This document shows positions 5,802 to 12,770 of a DNA stretch of 12,772 bases, piece after piece. The stretch comes from Candidatus Omnitrophota bacterium (GTDB lineage Bacteria; Omnitrophota; Koll11; Gorgyraeales; Gorgyraeaceae). The notes under the pieces were generated by a model, which saw nothing but the letters and a program-made list of their open reading frames with translations, was not told the DNA's origin and ran no database searches. Both the position numbers and the translations under genes were made by a program. How positions within the stretch are numbered: the stretch's first letter is position 1; each line of letters opens with the position of its first letter. The stretch covers positions 1 through 12,772 of the forward strand of contig JAHIRR010000038.1 of NCBI GenBank assembly GCA_018818505.1. Reading direction: 5' to 3'.

Positions 5802-7499
5802 TTACAAAAAGGCTGACGATGTCTTTGCTTTTTTCATATTTTTCACCTTATCTAGTAGAGTCTTAGTCCAAGTCCAAGGGGCATTAGGATTATTTTCAGC
5901 TTTTTTTTCAAGTGCCACTATTATTTCTTGGTATCGGTTTTTTAAAGCGAGTTCAAAAGCACGACTATCATCCATTTTATCTCTTCTTATCATATCCACA
6001 GCATCATCGATTAATCTACAATATACTGCATCGGCATATGTAATAAAACGACCGAATTTTGACAGTATAACATCATAAAGATATTGATAATCAGAACCAA
6101 GAAAAGCAGAATCACTAAGACCCATAGTCACTTCTTTAATCTCTAGAGCTATGTTTTCCATTATAGGTATGGTTTCTGGTCTTTTTTTCTGAAGCTCTGT
6201 GAGTTTCTTTATGACTGCCTTTCTGATTCTATTAGGGAGAATTTTGGAGGTTACAATCGTACTAGAGCGTAATGCCCACATGCACATCTCTATATCTTCA
6301 TTTGACATCCGATTTATTTCCATGTTCCTTAAAAGCTTTTTAGAAAGTTTCCAAGGCTCATAATCGTAGTTATAACTAGACGTGCTTTCTGTGCCGCTGT
6401 TTAGTGAATGCGCATTTCCTAATGGCATAGTAGCATCCCCAAAAGTCCTAATTTCCAGTGCATATGAAGCTACGTCTAAAATTTCTGCTGGTATGCTCTC
6501 GCTATATGATTTCAATATACGTTTTTTATTAATCGTCTTTTGAAAAACTGCATTCCAGCCTCGCTCATAAGAATATTCGTGGGCATACATTACGCCTCTT
6601 CTGAGGCTTATAATAATTTTTTTAGACCCCCATTTATCATCGACTCCTCCTAATCCATATGATTTACTGTACTCTAAAAGCACTTTTCCGCTTGATAAAT
6701 CGTTAATAATATCTTCACGCCTTATACCATAATCCTTACCTATTTTATCGAACACCCACTCTGCTATTTTTTCATAAGCTATCACTCTTTGAACATTATC
6801 CATGGCTGTTGTATCCAGAGTGAGGTTTTCTCGTTTAATTCCGACTACGAAACGGTGTCCTTGCCGAGAAGAAATGTCCATACTATACTCCGAACTCGGC
6901 CATTTCTCTGGTATAGGCAAAATCTTGACATCAGTAAATTGTATTCCCATATGTGCTGCTATGTATTCTGCAGAAAGGACTGAATCAGCTACAAGATAAA
7001 CCTTTCCGCCCTTTTTGGTAGCCCAGAAGGCAACATTCAATAAAGGCTGGAGATTTTCTGGTGCTAAAGTATCAGGGTAAACAATAGTGCTGAGATCATA
7101 GTGTTGAGGTTCTATTAAATCCCTCCAATTTTCAGAGCGTGCATCAACGGGTCTTAATTCTATTTGTACATTGTTTTCACTAAATTTCAAAATTTTATCA
7201 ATCGCTAGATCTATTCCTACTAATTTTTCTGCTTTCTGGTTCATCGCTGCAATAGCTTTAAGCAATAAACCAGTTTTTGTCCCGATATCTAAGAGTTTCA
7301 GGTTTGGTTTTAATAAACTATTCAAGACTTCTTCTTGTATTAATCTATACTTTTGCCATTCCATAGCTTCCCCCACTCTAGGACTACCATTAATAGGAAG
7401 TCTTAGTGTGGAGTCTCCCTCTGGAAGGCAAAATGCCACATTCTGGCATGAGAATATCATTATTAAGATTAAACTCAATCCTTTTCTAATCTTCCTCAT
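5802..7499 (-). CDS. Exported protein with class I methyltransferase-like domain
   Basis: A 565-residue protein. MRKIRKGLSLILIMIFSCQNVAFC is a signal-peptide-like start, followed by LPEGDSTLRLPI. Residues about 55-200 look like a class I SAM-dependent methyltransferase Rossmann fold: LKLLDIGTKTG (motif I, 69-77), VGIDLAIDKI (acidic strand-2 end, 94-103), PVDA (117-120), LSTIVYPDTL (motif IV region) and KKGGKVYLVADS (post-motif strand). No substrate-recognition motif is visible. The remaining 360 residues are unfamiliar and mostly helical. A methyltransferase behind an export signal is odd because SAM is cytoplasmic. The domain may be degenerate, or the N-terminus may act as a membrane anchor facing inward. 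I chose the ATG at 7499, not the in-frame ATG at 7532, because the three sister leaders align at MRK and the longer form would translate the leader hairpin. Confidence 0.78.
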   Translation of the reverse strand: MRKIRKGLSLILIMIFSCQNVAFCLPEGDSTLRLPINGSPRVGEAMEWQKYRLIQEEVLNSLLKPNLKLLDIGTKTGLLLKAIAAMNQKAEKLVGIDLAIDKILKFSENNVQIELRPVDARSENWRDLIEPQHYDLSTIVYPDTLAPENLQPLLNVAFWATKKGGKVYLVADSVLSAEYIAAHMGIQFTDVKILPIPEKWPSSEYSMDISSRQGHRFVVGIKRENLTLDTTAMDNVQRVIAYEKIAEWVFDKIGKDYGIRREDIINDLSSGKVLLEYSKSYGLGGVDDKWGSKKIIISLRRGVMYAHEYSYERGWNAVFQKTINKKRILKSYSESIPAEILDVASYALEIRTFGDATMPLGNAHSLNSGTESTSSYNYDYEPWKLSKKLLRNMEINRMSNEDIEMCMWALRSSTIVTSKILPNRIRKAVIKKLTELQKKRPETIPIMENIALEIKEVTMGLSDSAFLGSDYQYLYDVILSKFGRFITYADAVYCRLIDDAVDMIRRDKMDDSRAFELALKNRYQEIIVALEKKAENNPNAPWTWTKTLLDKVKNMKKAKTSSAFL

Positions 7500-7586
7500 A
7501 ATCCACCCATAAAAATAGCCCCGTAAGGCCATATTGCTCCTATGTAAATAATTATACCATATAAATAGGGGTTTGGGAAGGGAATT
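7481..7586 (-). promoter_or_regulatory. Leader cassette copy 3
   Basis: AATTCCCTTCCCAAA box, CCTATTTATATGG, TATAAT (7551-7556) with extended-10 TGG, AGGAGC (7536-7541), a hairpin ATGGCC...GGGCTAT followed by TTTTT, then GGTGGATT and the ATG at 7499. One base is missing in the hairpin loop relative to copy 2. This puts the ATG of AGGAG-CAAT-ATG (7532) in frame with the main gene. Copies 2 and 3 are nearly identical from the -10 to the seventh codon. Confidence 0.8.
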
Positions 7587-7637
7587 GGTGCACCTAAATA
7601 GGGCGTTTACTATTTTGTATGCTCCCTCTATTTAAAT

Positions 7638-8108
7638 TTAAAGCCCGTATATTATGACAAATCTTCCATTGGATACCCTTTGAACTGCAGCTTCTATAGA
7701 GTCGCTCTTTGAAGAATCAGGTAAATACACTGAGCCCTTGGCCATGGACAAAGAATCATTATCCATATTCTTTAAAGTAACAAAGAAAAATTCCTCTGCG
7801 ATCCCTGGGATTATAAACTCCCATTCATCTTCTGTGTCATTTATGCCCTGCAGTTCAAGTATAAGCTCCTTCATGGCAGGACCTGGCTCTTCTATGCCCG
7901 CGCTAGTAGCTTCTTTATGCCACACTACTGCCCTGTATGAAGTAGCATATTGAAAGGCCACCTGATTAGTTATGCCTTCACCCAAAATAACGACCTTCCT
8001 GAAGTTCATATCGCAGATCCTCTCCCCCTCAAGAAGTTCATTCTCTGCCGCAACCGCAACGCCCCCAACTAAACTAAGACACAATAAGAACAGCACTAAT
8101 CTCTTCAT
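7638..8108 (-). CDS. Small exported protein of unknown function
   Basis: A 156-residue protein with a textbook signal peptide: KR, then LVLFLLCLSLVGGVAVAA with a signal-peptidase I site after AVAA (about residue 21). The mature part is about 135 residues, acidic and probably mostly beta, with no cysteine pair or repeat I can identify beyond a single Cys near its start (ERICDM). I do not recognise the family. A strong Shine-Dalgarno AAGGAGG lies just upstream of the ATG, unlike the weak sites of the three cassette genes, and a TATAAT box (8128-8133) without a clear -35 precedes it. It begins 36 bases after gpsA and might also be read through from it. Its context gives no function. Confidence 0.75.
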   Translation of the reverse strand: MKRLVLFLLCLSLVGGVAVAAENELLEGERICDMNFRKVVILGEGITNQVAFQYATSYRAVVWHKEATSAGIEEPGPAMKELILELQGINDTEDEWEFIIPGIAEEFFFVTLKNMDNDSLSMAKGSVYLPDSSKSDSIEAAVQRVSNGRFVIIYGL

Positions 8109-8144
8109 AACCCCTCCTTTTTTCTTTATTATACTCCAAATACT

Positions 8145-9134
8145 TTACTCTGCCTTTGGTTCGCGGAGCATTAGTTCGTTTACGGCTTTTAGGGCGGGTT
8201 TTTGTTCGAATATTACTGAATAGACTTGCTGGGTAATAGGGAGTTCGATTTTGTGAAGTTTTCCCAGGTCAAGAGCTGCCTTGGAGGTCCAGGCGCCTTC
8301 GATTTCCATCACGGTTTTCTTTAGGAGATCCTGGGGTTTTTTGCCTTTTCCTATGTCCTCGCCAAAGTTGCGGTTACGGCCTTCTTTGCTTACGCAGGTC
8401 GTGACTAAGTCGCCCAGGCCGCTCAGGCCGCTAAAGGTTTCCTGCTTTGCGCCCATGGCTTTGCCGAGACGGGTCATCTCTATAAGGCCTCTTGTGAGTA
8501 TGGCTGCTTTTGTGTTGGCGCCAAAGCCAAGGCCATCTGAGATGCCAGCTGCTATAGCAATGATGTTCTTAAGCGCGCCTCCGAGCTCTACGCCTGCGAC
8601 ATCGCTATTTGTATAGACCCTGAAAGTCTCTGTCCTGAAAATATCTCTTACTTTTTGCGCCAGTGCCTCGTCTTCAGACGCGACTGTAACAGCTGTTGGT
8701 ATGCCTCTGGCTACTTCAGGCGCTATGCTCGGGCCTGACAGGACTACCAGGTCTTTTTCTCCCAAAACACTAGTTATGACTTCACTCATTCTCTTGAGCG
8801 TCTTTTGCTCAAGGCCTTTTATTACGCTGACAAGAATGGCCTTTGATTCTTTGAGCAAGTCTCTATTTTTTGTTAGGATTTCTCTTAAAAAACGTGAAGG
8901 TATGGCCAGGATAATCAGATTTGTATCCTCGCAGACGACAGTCATATCTGATGCAAGCTGGATGCCCTTAGGGATCTTAACGCCAGGCAGAAACTTCCTG
9001 TTTTCTCCATGTTTTTTTATTGTCTCAATATTATCCTTGAATGCGCCCCACAGAGAAACATCAAGGCCTTTGTTTTTCAAGAGTATAGCAAGGGCTGTGC
9101 CCCAACCACCATCTCCTAATACAGATATCTTCAT
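8145..9134 (-). CDS. gpsA: Glycerol-3-phosphate dehydrogenase [NAD(P)+]
   Basis: Reduces dihydroxyacetone phosphate to sn-glycerol 3-phosphate, the backbone for phospholipid synthesis, in the cytoplasm. The 329 residues match the family's normal length. Seen in order: the nucleotide loop GDGGWGTALA (7-16), SVIKGLE with Lys106, the GPSIAPEVARGIPTAVTVAS stretch (134-153), catalytic Lys189 in GGALKNIIAI, GANTKAAILTRGL (205-217), SGLSGLGDLVTTC (235-247), GRNRNFG (252-258) for NAD(P) and phosphate contacts, and a final EGAWTSKAALDLG region. Nothing is missing. No Shine-Dalgarno precedes the ATG. A promoter with the expected start within a few bases of the ATG suggests a leaderless message. It is followed by the small exported protein gene but looks functionally independent of it. 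Confidence 0.97.
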   Translation of the reverse strand: MKISVLGDGGWGTALAILLKNKGLDVSLWGAFKDNIETIKKHGENRKFLPGVKIPKGIQLASDMTVVCEDTNLIILAIPSRFLREILTKNRDLLKESKAILVSVIKGLEQKTLKRMSEVITSVLGEKDLVVLSGPSIAPEVARGIPTAVTVASEDEALAQKVRDIFRTETFRVYTNSDVAGVELGGALKNIIAIAAGISDGLGFGANTKAAILTRGLIEMTRLGKAMGAKQETFSGLSGLGDLVTTCVSKEGRNRNFGEDIGKGKKPQDLLKKTVMEIEGAWTSKAALDLGKLHKIELPITQQVYSVIFEQKPALKAVNELMLREPKAE

Positions 9135-9143
9135 AATGGGTAA

Positions 9144-9172
9144 AGTTTAGCATACGCTAATGCGGTAGTCAA
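9144..9172 (-). promoter_or_regulatory. Promoter of gpsA, probably giving a leaderless mRNA
   Basis: TTGACT (9167-9172) and TAAACT (9144-9149) are spaced by exactly 17 bases, with TGC before the -10 as an extended element. The expected start is near 9137, only about three bases before the gpsA ATG at 9134. The -35 abuts and partly overlaps the T-tract of the upstream gene's terminator. Confidence 0.65.
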
Positions 9173-9209
9173 TAAAACAAAAGCCCTGTCCGCCTGAGGC
9201 GGACAGGGC
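9170..9209 (-). terminator. Intrinsic terminator of the 121-residue protein gene
   Basis: A perfect 12-bp stem gccctgtccgcc / ggcggacagggc (9183-9194 and 9198-9209) with a 3-base loop is followed on the minus strand by TTTTGTTTTATT. This is a classical rho-independent terminator about 35 bases after the stop codon at 9245. Confidence 0.9.
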
Positions 9210-9244
9210 AACCAAGGAGGAAACAGTGCAGAATCACAGTTGCG

Positions 9245-9610
9245 TTAAATATTCTTTTTTGCGTTAATAAAATCTATCTCTAAAGAATGCTTAAATGCCA
9301 CTGAATATACGTCATTGTTTACAACAGCATAAAACTTACCCACCACATCACAGACAAAGCTATCCTTCTTTGTCTTGCTATCGCGTCTCTTAAAGATGAA
9401 GATGTGGCGTTTATTCTGATCCTGGCATGTCTTGCTCTGCCACTCTAATAGTTCCTTTTGGGTGGCAAATTTGTTGCAGCTATTGACTACGTACATGGAG
9501 TGACGCTGTGTTGTAGTCTTTATGCCTTTTCTCTCTACAGTCTCAGAAATAAAGAGGTCTTTTCTTTTCTTATCTCCTGAGGTTAGGTTCTTAAAAATTA
9601 GCTCTCTCAT
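9245..9610 (-). CDS. Small basic protein of unknown function
   Basis: A 121-residue, lysine-rich protein starting MRELIFKNLTSGDKKRKDLF, with no signal peptide or membrane segment and therefore probably cytoplasmic. It contains a central HIFIFKRRDSKTKKDSFVCD and a hydrophobic FYAVVNNDVYSVAF stretch; it looks like a mixed alpha/beta single domain. Three cysteines (NSCNKF, KTCQDQ, FVCDVV) are not arranged like a zinc site. I do not recognise it. It is a self-contained transcription unit with a good promoter about 75 bases upstream, GAGG about 9 bases before the ATG and a strong terminator behind, which argues for a real and perhaps well-expressed gene. Confidence 0.72.
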   Translation of the reverse strand: MRELIFKNLTSGDKKRKDLFISETVERKGIKTTTQRHSMYVVNSCNKFATQKELLEWQSKTCQDQNKRHIFIFKRRDSKTKKDSFVCDVVGKFYAVVNNDVYSVAFKHSLEIDFINAKKNI

Positions 9611-9690
9611 CTTCGACCTCTCTCACTCAATACTTTTTAAATCTTTTTACTCAGGCACACAAAAAAATGCCCCTTTCTTATTCAATATAA

Positions 9691-9718
9691 AGTATACCAT
9701 ATAATCCCAGAATTTCAA
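9691..9718 (-). promoter_or_regulatory. Promoter of the 121-residue protein gene
   Basis: TTGAAA (9713-9718), 16 bases, then TATACT (9691-9696) with TGG directly before it. The part TTATATGGTATA repeats the core of the leader-cassette promoter. The predicted leader is about 75 bases. Confidence 0.65.
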
Positions 9719-9730
9719 GCCTCCCCCTGA

Positions 9731-9769
9731 AAAGTAGACAAAACAGTCACTGTCTGTTTTGTCTACTTT
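9731..9769 (-). terminator. Long hairpin at the end of the ileS-lspA operon
   Basis: A perfect 16-bp stem pairs 9731-9746 (aaagtagacaaaacag) with 9754-9769 around a 7-base loop. On the minus strand it ends in CTTTTC, a short U-tract. The lspA stop codon TAG (9763-9765) lies inside the stem. Its position at the end of the operon supports termination, though the U-run is short. Confidence 0.65.
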
Positions 9770-10236
9770 AGAGAGAAGGAGATTAAGAGGAGGATGGTGC
9801 CTATGGTTATGGAGGTGTCGGCTATGTTGAAGACGGGCCATATCCTAAAATCAATGAAATCAATGACATAGCCACATTTTAGCCTGTCTATTAAATTACC
9901 CAGGGCACCTGAGAGGATCAGGATAAGGCCGATGTCAAAGGCCTTATTTGAGAAAAAATTGGCCTTTTTAATGGAGCTCAAAATAAGCCATGTTATAAAG
10001 ACCACTGCTATGATCGATATTGCGATAAATACTGGGGTGCTGTTTTTGAAAAGCCCGAATGCCGCGCCTGTATTTTTTACAAATGTGATATGCAGGATAT
10101 TCTTTACTATAGGTATGGACTGGCCTATCGCGAGATTGATAACAATTAGCGTCTTTGAAATTTGGTCAATGGCGAGAATTGCAAAAATGAAAACCGCGGA
10201 GATTAATGTTTGTCGTTCTCTTCTTTTGACTGGCAT
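9763..10236 (-). CDS. lspA: Lipoprotein signal peptidase II
   Basis: The inner-membrane aspartic protease that removes signal peptides from prolipoproteins after diacylglyceryl transfer. At 157 residues it has the usual length, with four hydrophobic segments (about 11-28, 67-87, 101-113, 138-155). Family motifs are present: LAIDQISKTL (Asp24, Lys28), VKNTGAAFGLF (Asn55), GNLIDR with catalytic Asp117, and VFNIADTSITIG with catalytic Asp140. It overlaps the end of the DksA/TraR-like gene by 34 bases, implying translational coupling. I chose ATG 10236; a TTG at 10245 (adding MYT) is better spaced from a weak AGG and cannot be excluded. The stop codon lies within the terminator hairpin. Confidence 0.95.
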   Translation of the reverse strand: MPVKRRERQTLISAVFIFAILAIDQISKTLIVINLAIGQSIPIVKNILHITFVKNTGAAFGLFKNSTPVFIAISIIAVVFITWLILSSIKKANFFSNKAFDIGLILILSGALGNLIDRLKCGYVIDFIDFRIWPVFNIADTSITIGTILLLISFSLK

Positions 10237-10577
10237 TGTATACAATATTTTGCCTGTGGCACGGCCTTTAACCGTATGGAAGGTATTTTTTTATTGCAAG
10301 ATATACACTTTCCGTATTTGCCCTCTTCCATGCGTTTCAGAGCATCATCGATCTCGTAGATCACTTCCTGCTCGCTGCTGGCAATATTCAAGATGAGCTC
10401 TCTATCGTAGCTGTCACTGGCCATGTCAGCCATATGATGACTGTAACCAGAAAGGTCTCCGGATGCCTCTTTCTGAGACTTAAAACTCTCCCTGGCTATA
10501 TCTTTGATCTCGTTTGTTATCTCTTCTCTTTTTTGTAAAAGTAACTTTTTATACTGCGCTGCCTGTCTCTTTAGCAT
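10203..10577 (-). CDS. DksA/TraR-family zinc-finger protein
   Basis: A 124-residue protein with an N-terminal coiled-coil-like helix (about 1-35), the conserved DLSGYSHHMADMASDSYDRE region (41-60), and a C-terminal four-cysteine zinc finger Cys91-x2-Cys94 ... Cys112-x2-Cys115 (CISC...CIQC). This is the TraR/YocK-like branch of the DksA superfamily. Family members bind RNA polymerase through its secondary channel, and I cannot tell whether this one responds to ppGpp. The coiled-coil tip lacks an obvious DksA-type Asp-x-x-Asp pair, so it may not be a full DksA equivalent. The ATG directly follows the ileS stop (TAA-ATG) with GGGAG just upstream, and its end overlaps lspA, so the three genes are one operon. 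Confidence 0.9.
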   Translation of the reverse strand: MLKRQAAQYKKLLLQKREEITNEIKDIARESFKSQKEASGDLSGYSHHMADMASDSYDRELILNIASSEQEVIYEIDDALKRMEEGKYGKCISCNKKIPSIRLKAVPQAKYCIQCQSKEENDKH

Positions 10578-12650
10578 TTAGCTCCCTTCTACTACAACAT
10601 CCCTGCATCTCTTGCAAAGCGTTGGATGAGCGCTGTCACTGCCTACAGAATCGTCCCAGTTCCAGCAGCGACTGCATTTTTTGCCATCTGCCTTGCCGAC
10701 CTCGATCTTCCTGTCTTCGGCCTTTTTCAATTCTACCTGCGACACTATAAAAAGCGATGGTAAGTCATCTAAATATTTTGAAAGCAGATTATACTCTAAA
10801 TCATCCTTTATGTAAAGTATTATTTTTGCATCCAGCGGGCTGCCTATGACCTTGGCTATGCGCTTTTCTTCGAGCTGCTTTAAGACGCTTTCTCTGAGCT
10901 GTCTTAGCTTTAGCCAATTTTTCTCTAAGTCAGCGTCCACTGCTTTCTCATCTACCTCTGGCCAATCTGAGAGATGCACTGAGCCTGTAGCCTTAAAATG
11001 CCGCCATATTTCCTCTGCGGTAAACGGGATAAGCGGGGCAAGCTCCCTTACCAGCACATCAAGGATCTGGTAGAGCGCTGTCTGGGCAGAACGCCGCGCT
11101 TTTGAGGCGCGGCCAAAGGTATATAATCTATCCTTTAAGATATCAAGATAAAAACTCGACATGTCCATGATGCAAAATCTATATAGAGAGCTGGTGGCCT
11201 CGTGGTATGAAAATCTCTCAAAGGCATCTGTCACATCCTTCAAGACAGAATTGAGCCGCGACAGCGCCCATCTGTCTATCTCAAGCATGTCCTTTTTATT
11301 AATGGCGTCCTTTTCATGGTTAAAATCCGAGATGTTGCCGAGTAAAAATTTTGCTGTGTTTCTGAATTTTCTGTAAGCCTCTACTGTGCGCTGCAGGATC
11401 TCCTCAGATATTTTCACGTCGTCAAAATAAGATGAAGAACTTACCCAGAGCCTTAATACATCCGCGCCTTTTTTTGAAATGATTTCCTGCGGCGCAATGA
11501 CATTTCCGGCTGACTTGGACATCTTTTTACCGTCTCCATCGACGACAAAACCATGCGTGAGTACGTTTTTATATGGCGGCGCTCCTACCACGCCCATGCC
11601 AACCAATAGAGAAGTCTGGAACCAACCCCTGTGCTGGTCGCTGCCCTCGAGATATAAATCAGCAGGAAAGCCCAAATCTTTGCGAAGCTTCAAGACGCCC
11701 TGGTGACTTGCGCCTGACTCGAACCAGACATCTAATATATCTGTCTCTTTTTTAAATTTACTGCCTTTACATTTCGGGCATTTAAAACCTTTGGGCAGGA
11801 GATCCTTTTCGTCTTTCAAGAACCAGACATCAGAGCCTTGTTTTCCAAAAAGCCCTTCTATGTTCTTCATGACCTTTTCATCTATGATCTCGGAATCGCA
11901 CGACGAGCAATATAAAATAGGTACTGGCACGCCCCAGTAGCGCTGCCTTGAAAGGCACCAGTCAGGCCGAAGTTCTACCATGCTTGAGATCCGTTTTTCG
12001 CCCAGGCCAGGTATCCACTTGATCTTTTTAATCTCGCTAAGTGTCTTTGAGCGGAGATCGTTTTTATCGACTCCGATAAACCACTGTTTTGTCGCGCGAA
12101 ACAACAAAGGCTGTTTGCATCGCCAGCAATGCGGGTATGAATGTGTAGTCTTTTCAGAATATAAAAGAGTTTTTTTGCCGCTGAGCATCTTTAGGACTAT
12201 TTCATTCGCGTCAAAGACATGCTTACCCAATATAGAATCAGGTATCTCGTAATCCTTTAGTTTTACAAATCTTCCTTTATCGTCAACAGGCATGATAACA
12301 GGGAGATCATATTTTAGGCCCACGTTATAGTCATCCTGGCCATGACCAGGCGCTATGTGTACGCAACCTGTACCATCCTCATTTGAGATAAAATCTGCCA
12401 GCACGACTTTTGAATCGCGATTTAAAAAGGGATGTTTTGTGACAAGACCTTCGAGTGTTTTGCCTTTAAAGGTCTTTACTATGTCTCCCTTCAGGCCTGT
12501 CTTTTCTTTAACAGCGTCAAGAAGATCTTTTGCGAAAATGAGGGCCTCACCTTTATCAGTCTTAAATTCAATATAATCAAGGCCAGGATGCACAGCAATC
12601 GCAACATTCGAAAGCAGCGTCCAAGGCGTAGTAGTCCAAACTAAGAAGTT
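10578..12650 (-). CDS. ileS: Isoleucyl-tRNA synthetase, 5' part missing
   Basis: This class I synthetase charges tRNA-Ile and hydrolyses misacylated Val-tRNA-Ile. Reading begins in the editing domain at [21 protein letters not shown]. Counting residues from His-Pro-Gly (GTG at 12593 as 1): [16 protein letters not shown] (75-89), [10 protein letters not shown] (216-225), a first zinc-ribbon pair [16 protein letters not shown] (290-297), HRGWFQTSL (321-329), the KMSKS loop [10 protein letters not shown] (355-364), an anticodon-binding helical domain, and the C-terminal zinc finger CSRCW...LCKRC near the end. About 690 residues are present against 900-950 in a full enzyme. The HIGH motif and first half of the Rossmann core are absent. 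The frame meets a stop at 12690 just past a tandem repeat, and the sequence beyond is unrelated. The GTG at 12593 is Val of the editing domain, not a real start. It ends exactly where the DksA/TraR-like ATG begins. Confidence 0.93.
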   Translation of the reverse strand, partial: NFLVWTTTPWTLLSNVAIAVHPGLDYIEFKTDKGEALIFAKDLLDAVKEKTGLKGDIVKTFKGKTLEGLVTKHPFLNRDSKVVLADFISNEDGTGCVHIAPGHGQDDYNVGLKYDLPVIMPVDDKGRFVKLKDYEIPDSILGKHVFDANEIVLKMLSGKKTLLYSEKTTHSYPHCWRCKQPLLFRATKQWFIGVDKNDLRSKTLSEIKKIKWIPGLGEKRISSMVELRPDWCLSRQRYWGVPVPILYCSSCDSEIIDEKVMKNIEGLFGKQGSDVWFLKDEKDLLPKGFKCPKCKGSKFKKETDILDVWFESGASHQGVLKLRKDLGFPADLYLEGSDQHRGWFQTSLLVGMGVVGAPPYKNVLTHGFVVDGDGKKMSKSAGNVIAPQEIISKKGADVLRLWVSSSSYFDDVKISEEILQRTVEAYRKFRNTAKFLLGNISDFNHEKDAINKKDMLEIDRWALSRLNSVLKDVTDAFERFSYHEATSSLYRFCIMDMSSFYLDILKDRLYTFGRASKARRSAQTALYQILDVLVRELAPLIPFTAEEIWRHFKATGSVHLSDWPEVDEKAVDADLEKNWLKLRQLRESVLKQLEEKRIAKVIGSPLDAKIILYIKDDLEYNLLSKYLDDLPSLFIVSQVELKKAEDRKIEVGKADGKKCSRCWNWDDSVGSDSAHPTLCKRCRDVVVEGS

Positions 12651-12681
12651 CGGAGTGCTGAGTTCGGAGTTCGGAGTGTTG
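12647..12681. repeat. Tandem heptamer repeat (5 x 7 bp)
   Basis: Five consecutive 7-mers on the plus strand: AGTTCGG, AGTGCTG, AGTTCGG, AGTTCGG, AGTGTTG. It sits exactly where ileS homology ends on one side and proS homology begins on the other. Short heptamer arrays of this type are dispersed in several bacterial genomes and can be recombination points or assembly joints. Confidence 0.85.
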
Positions 12682-12683
12682 AT

Positions 12684-12770
12684 GTCCTTTTAGATGATAG
12701 GGAAGGTCGGGTTGGGGCAAAATTAAAAGACATTGATCTGATTGGAATTCCCGTGAAAATTATAATTGGA
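12684..12770 (+). pseudogene. proS: Prolyl-tRNA synthetase fragment, anticodon-binding domain (edge)
   Basis: The only plus-strand coding sequence I trust. Twenty-nine codons read [14 protein letters not shown], then [15 protein letters not shown]. This is the conserved strand-helix signature of the class II prolyl-tRNA synthetase C-terminal domain (consensus style V-DDR--R-G-KF-D-DLIGIP--I-VG). The frame is open to the window edge. Upstream it runs only into the heptamer repeat and a stop at 12642, so the catalytic domain is missing from this side. The full gene presumably lies elsewhere, or this is a remnant brought here by recombination or assembly error. The family call is strong despite its length; its status as gene or fragment is open. 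Confidence 0.75.

Noticed and set aside
7500..7532. An 11-codon longer start for the methyltransferase-like gene
   Set aside because: The extra codons are the leader hairpin. The sister genes cannot use this start (ATA in one, out of frame in the other).
9226..9267. Short plus-strand frame with a perfect AAGGAGG before a GTG
   Set aside because: Only 13 codons, lying in the 3' region of a convincing minus-strand gene with its terminator. Most likely chance.
12647..12681. A CRISPR array
   Set aside because: The repeats are 7 bp, contiguous and without spacers, so this is a simple tandem array. No CRISPR-like array occurs in the window.
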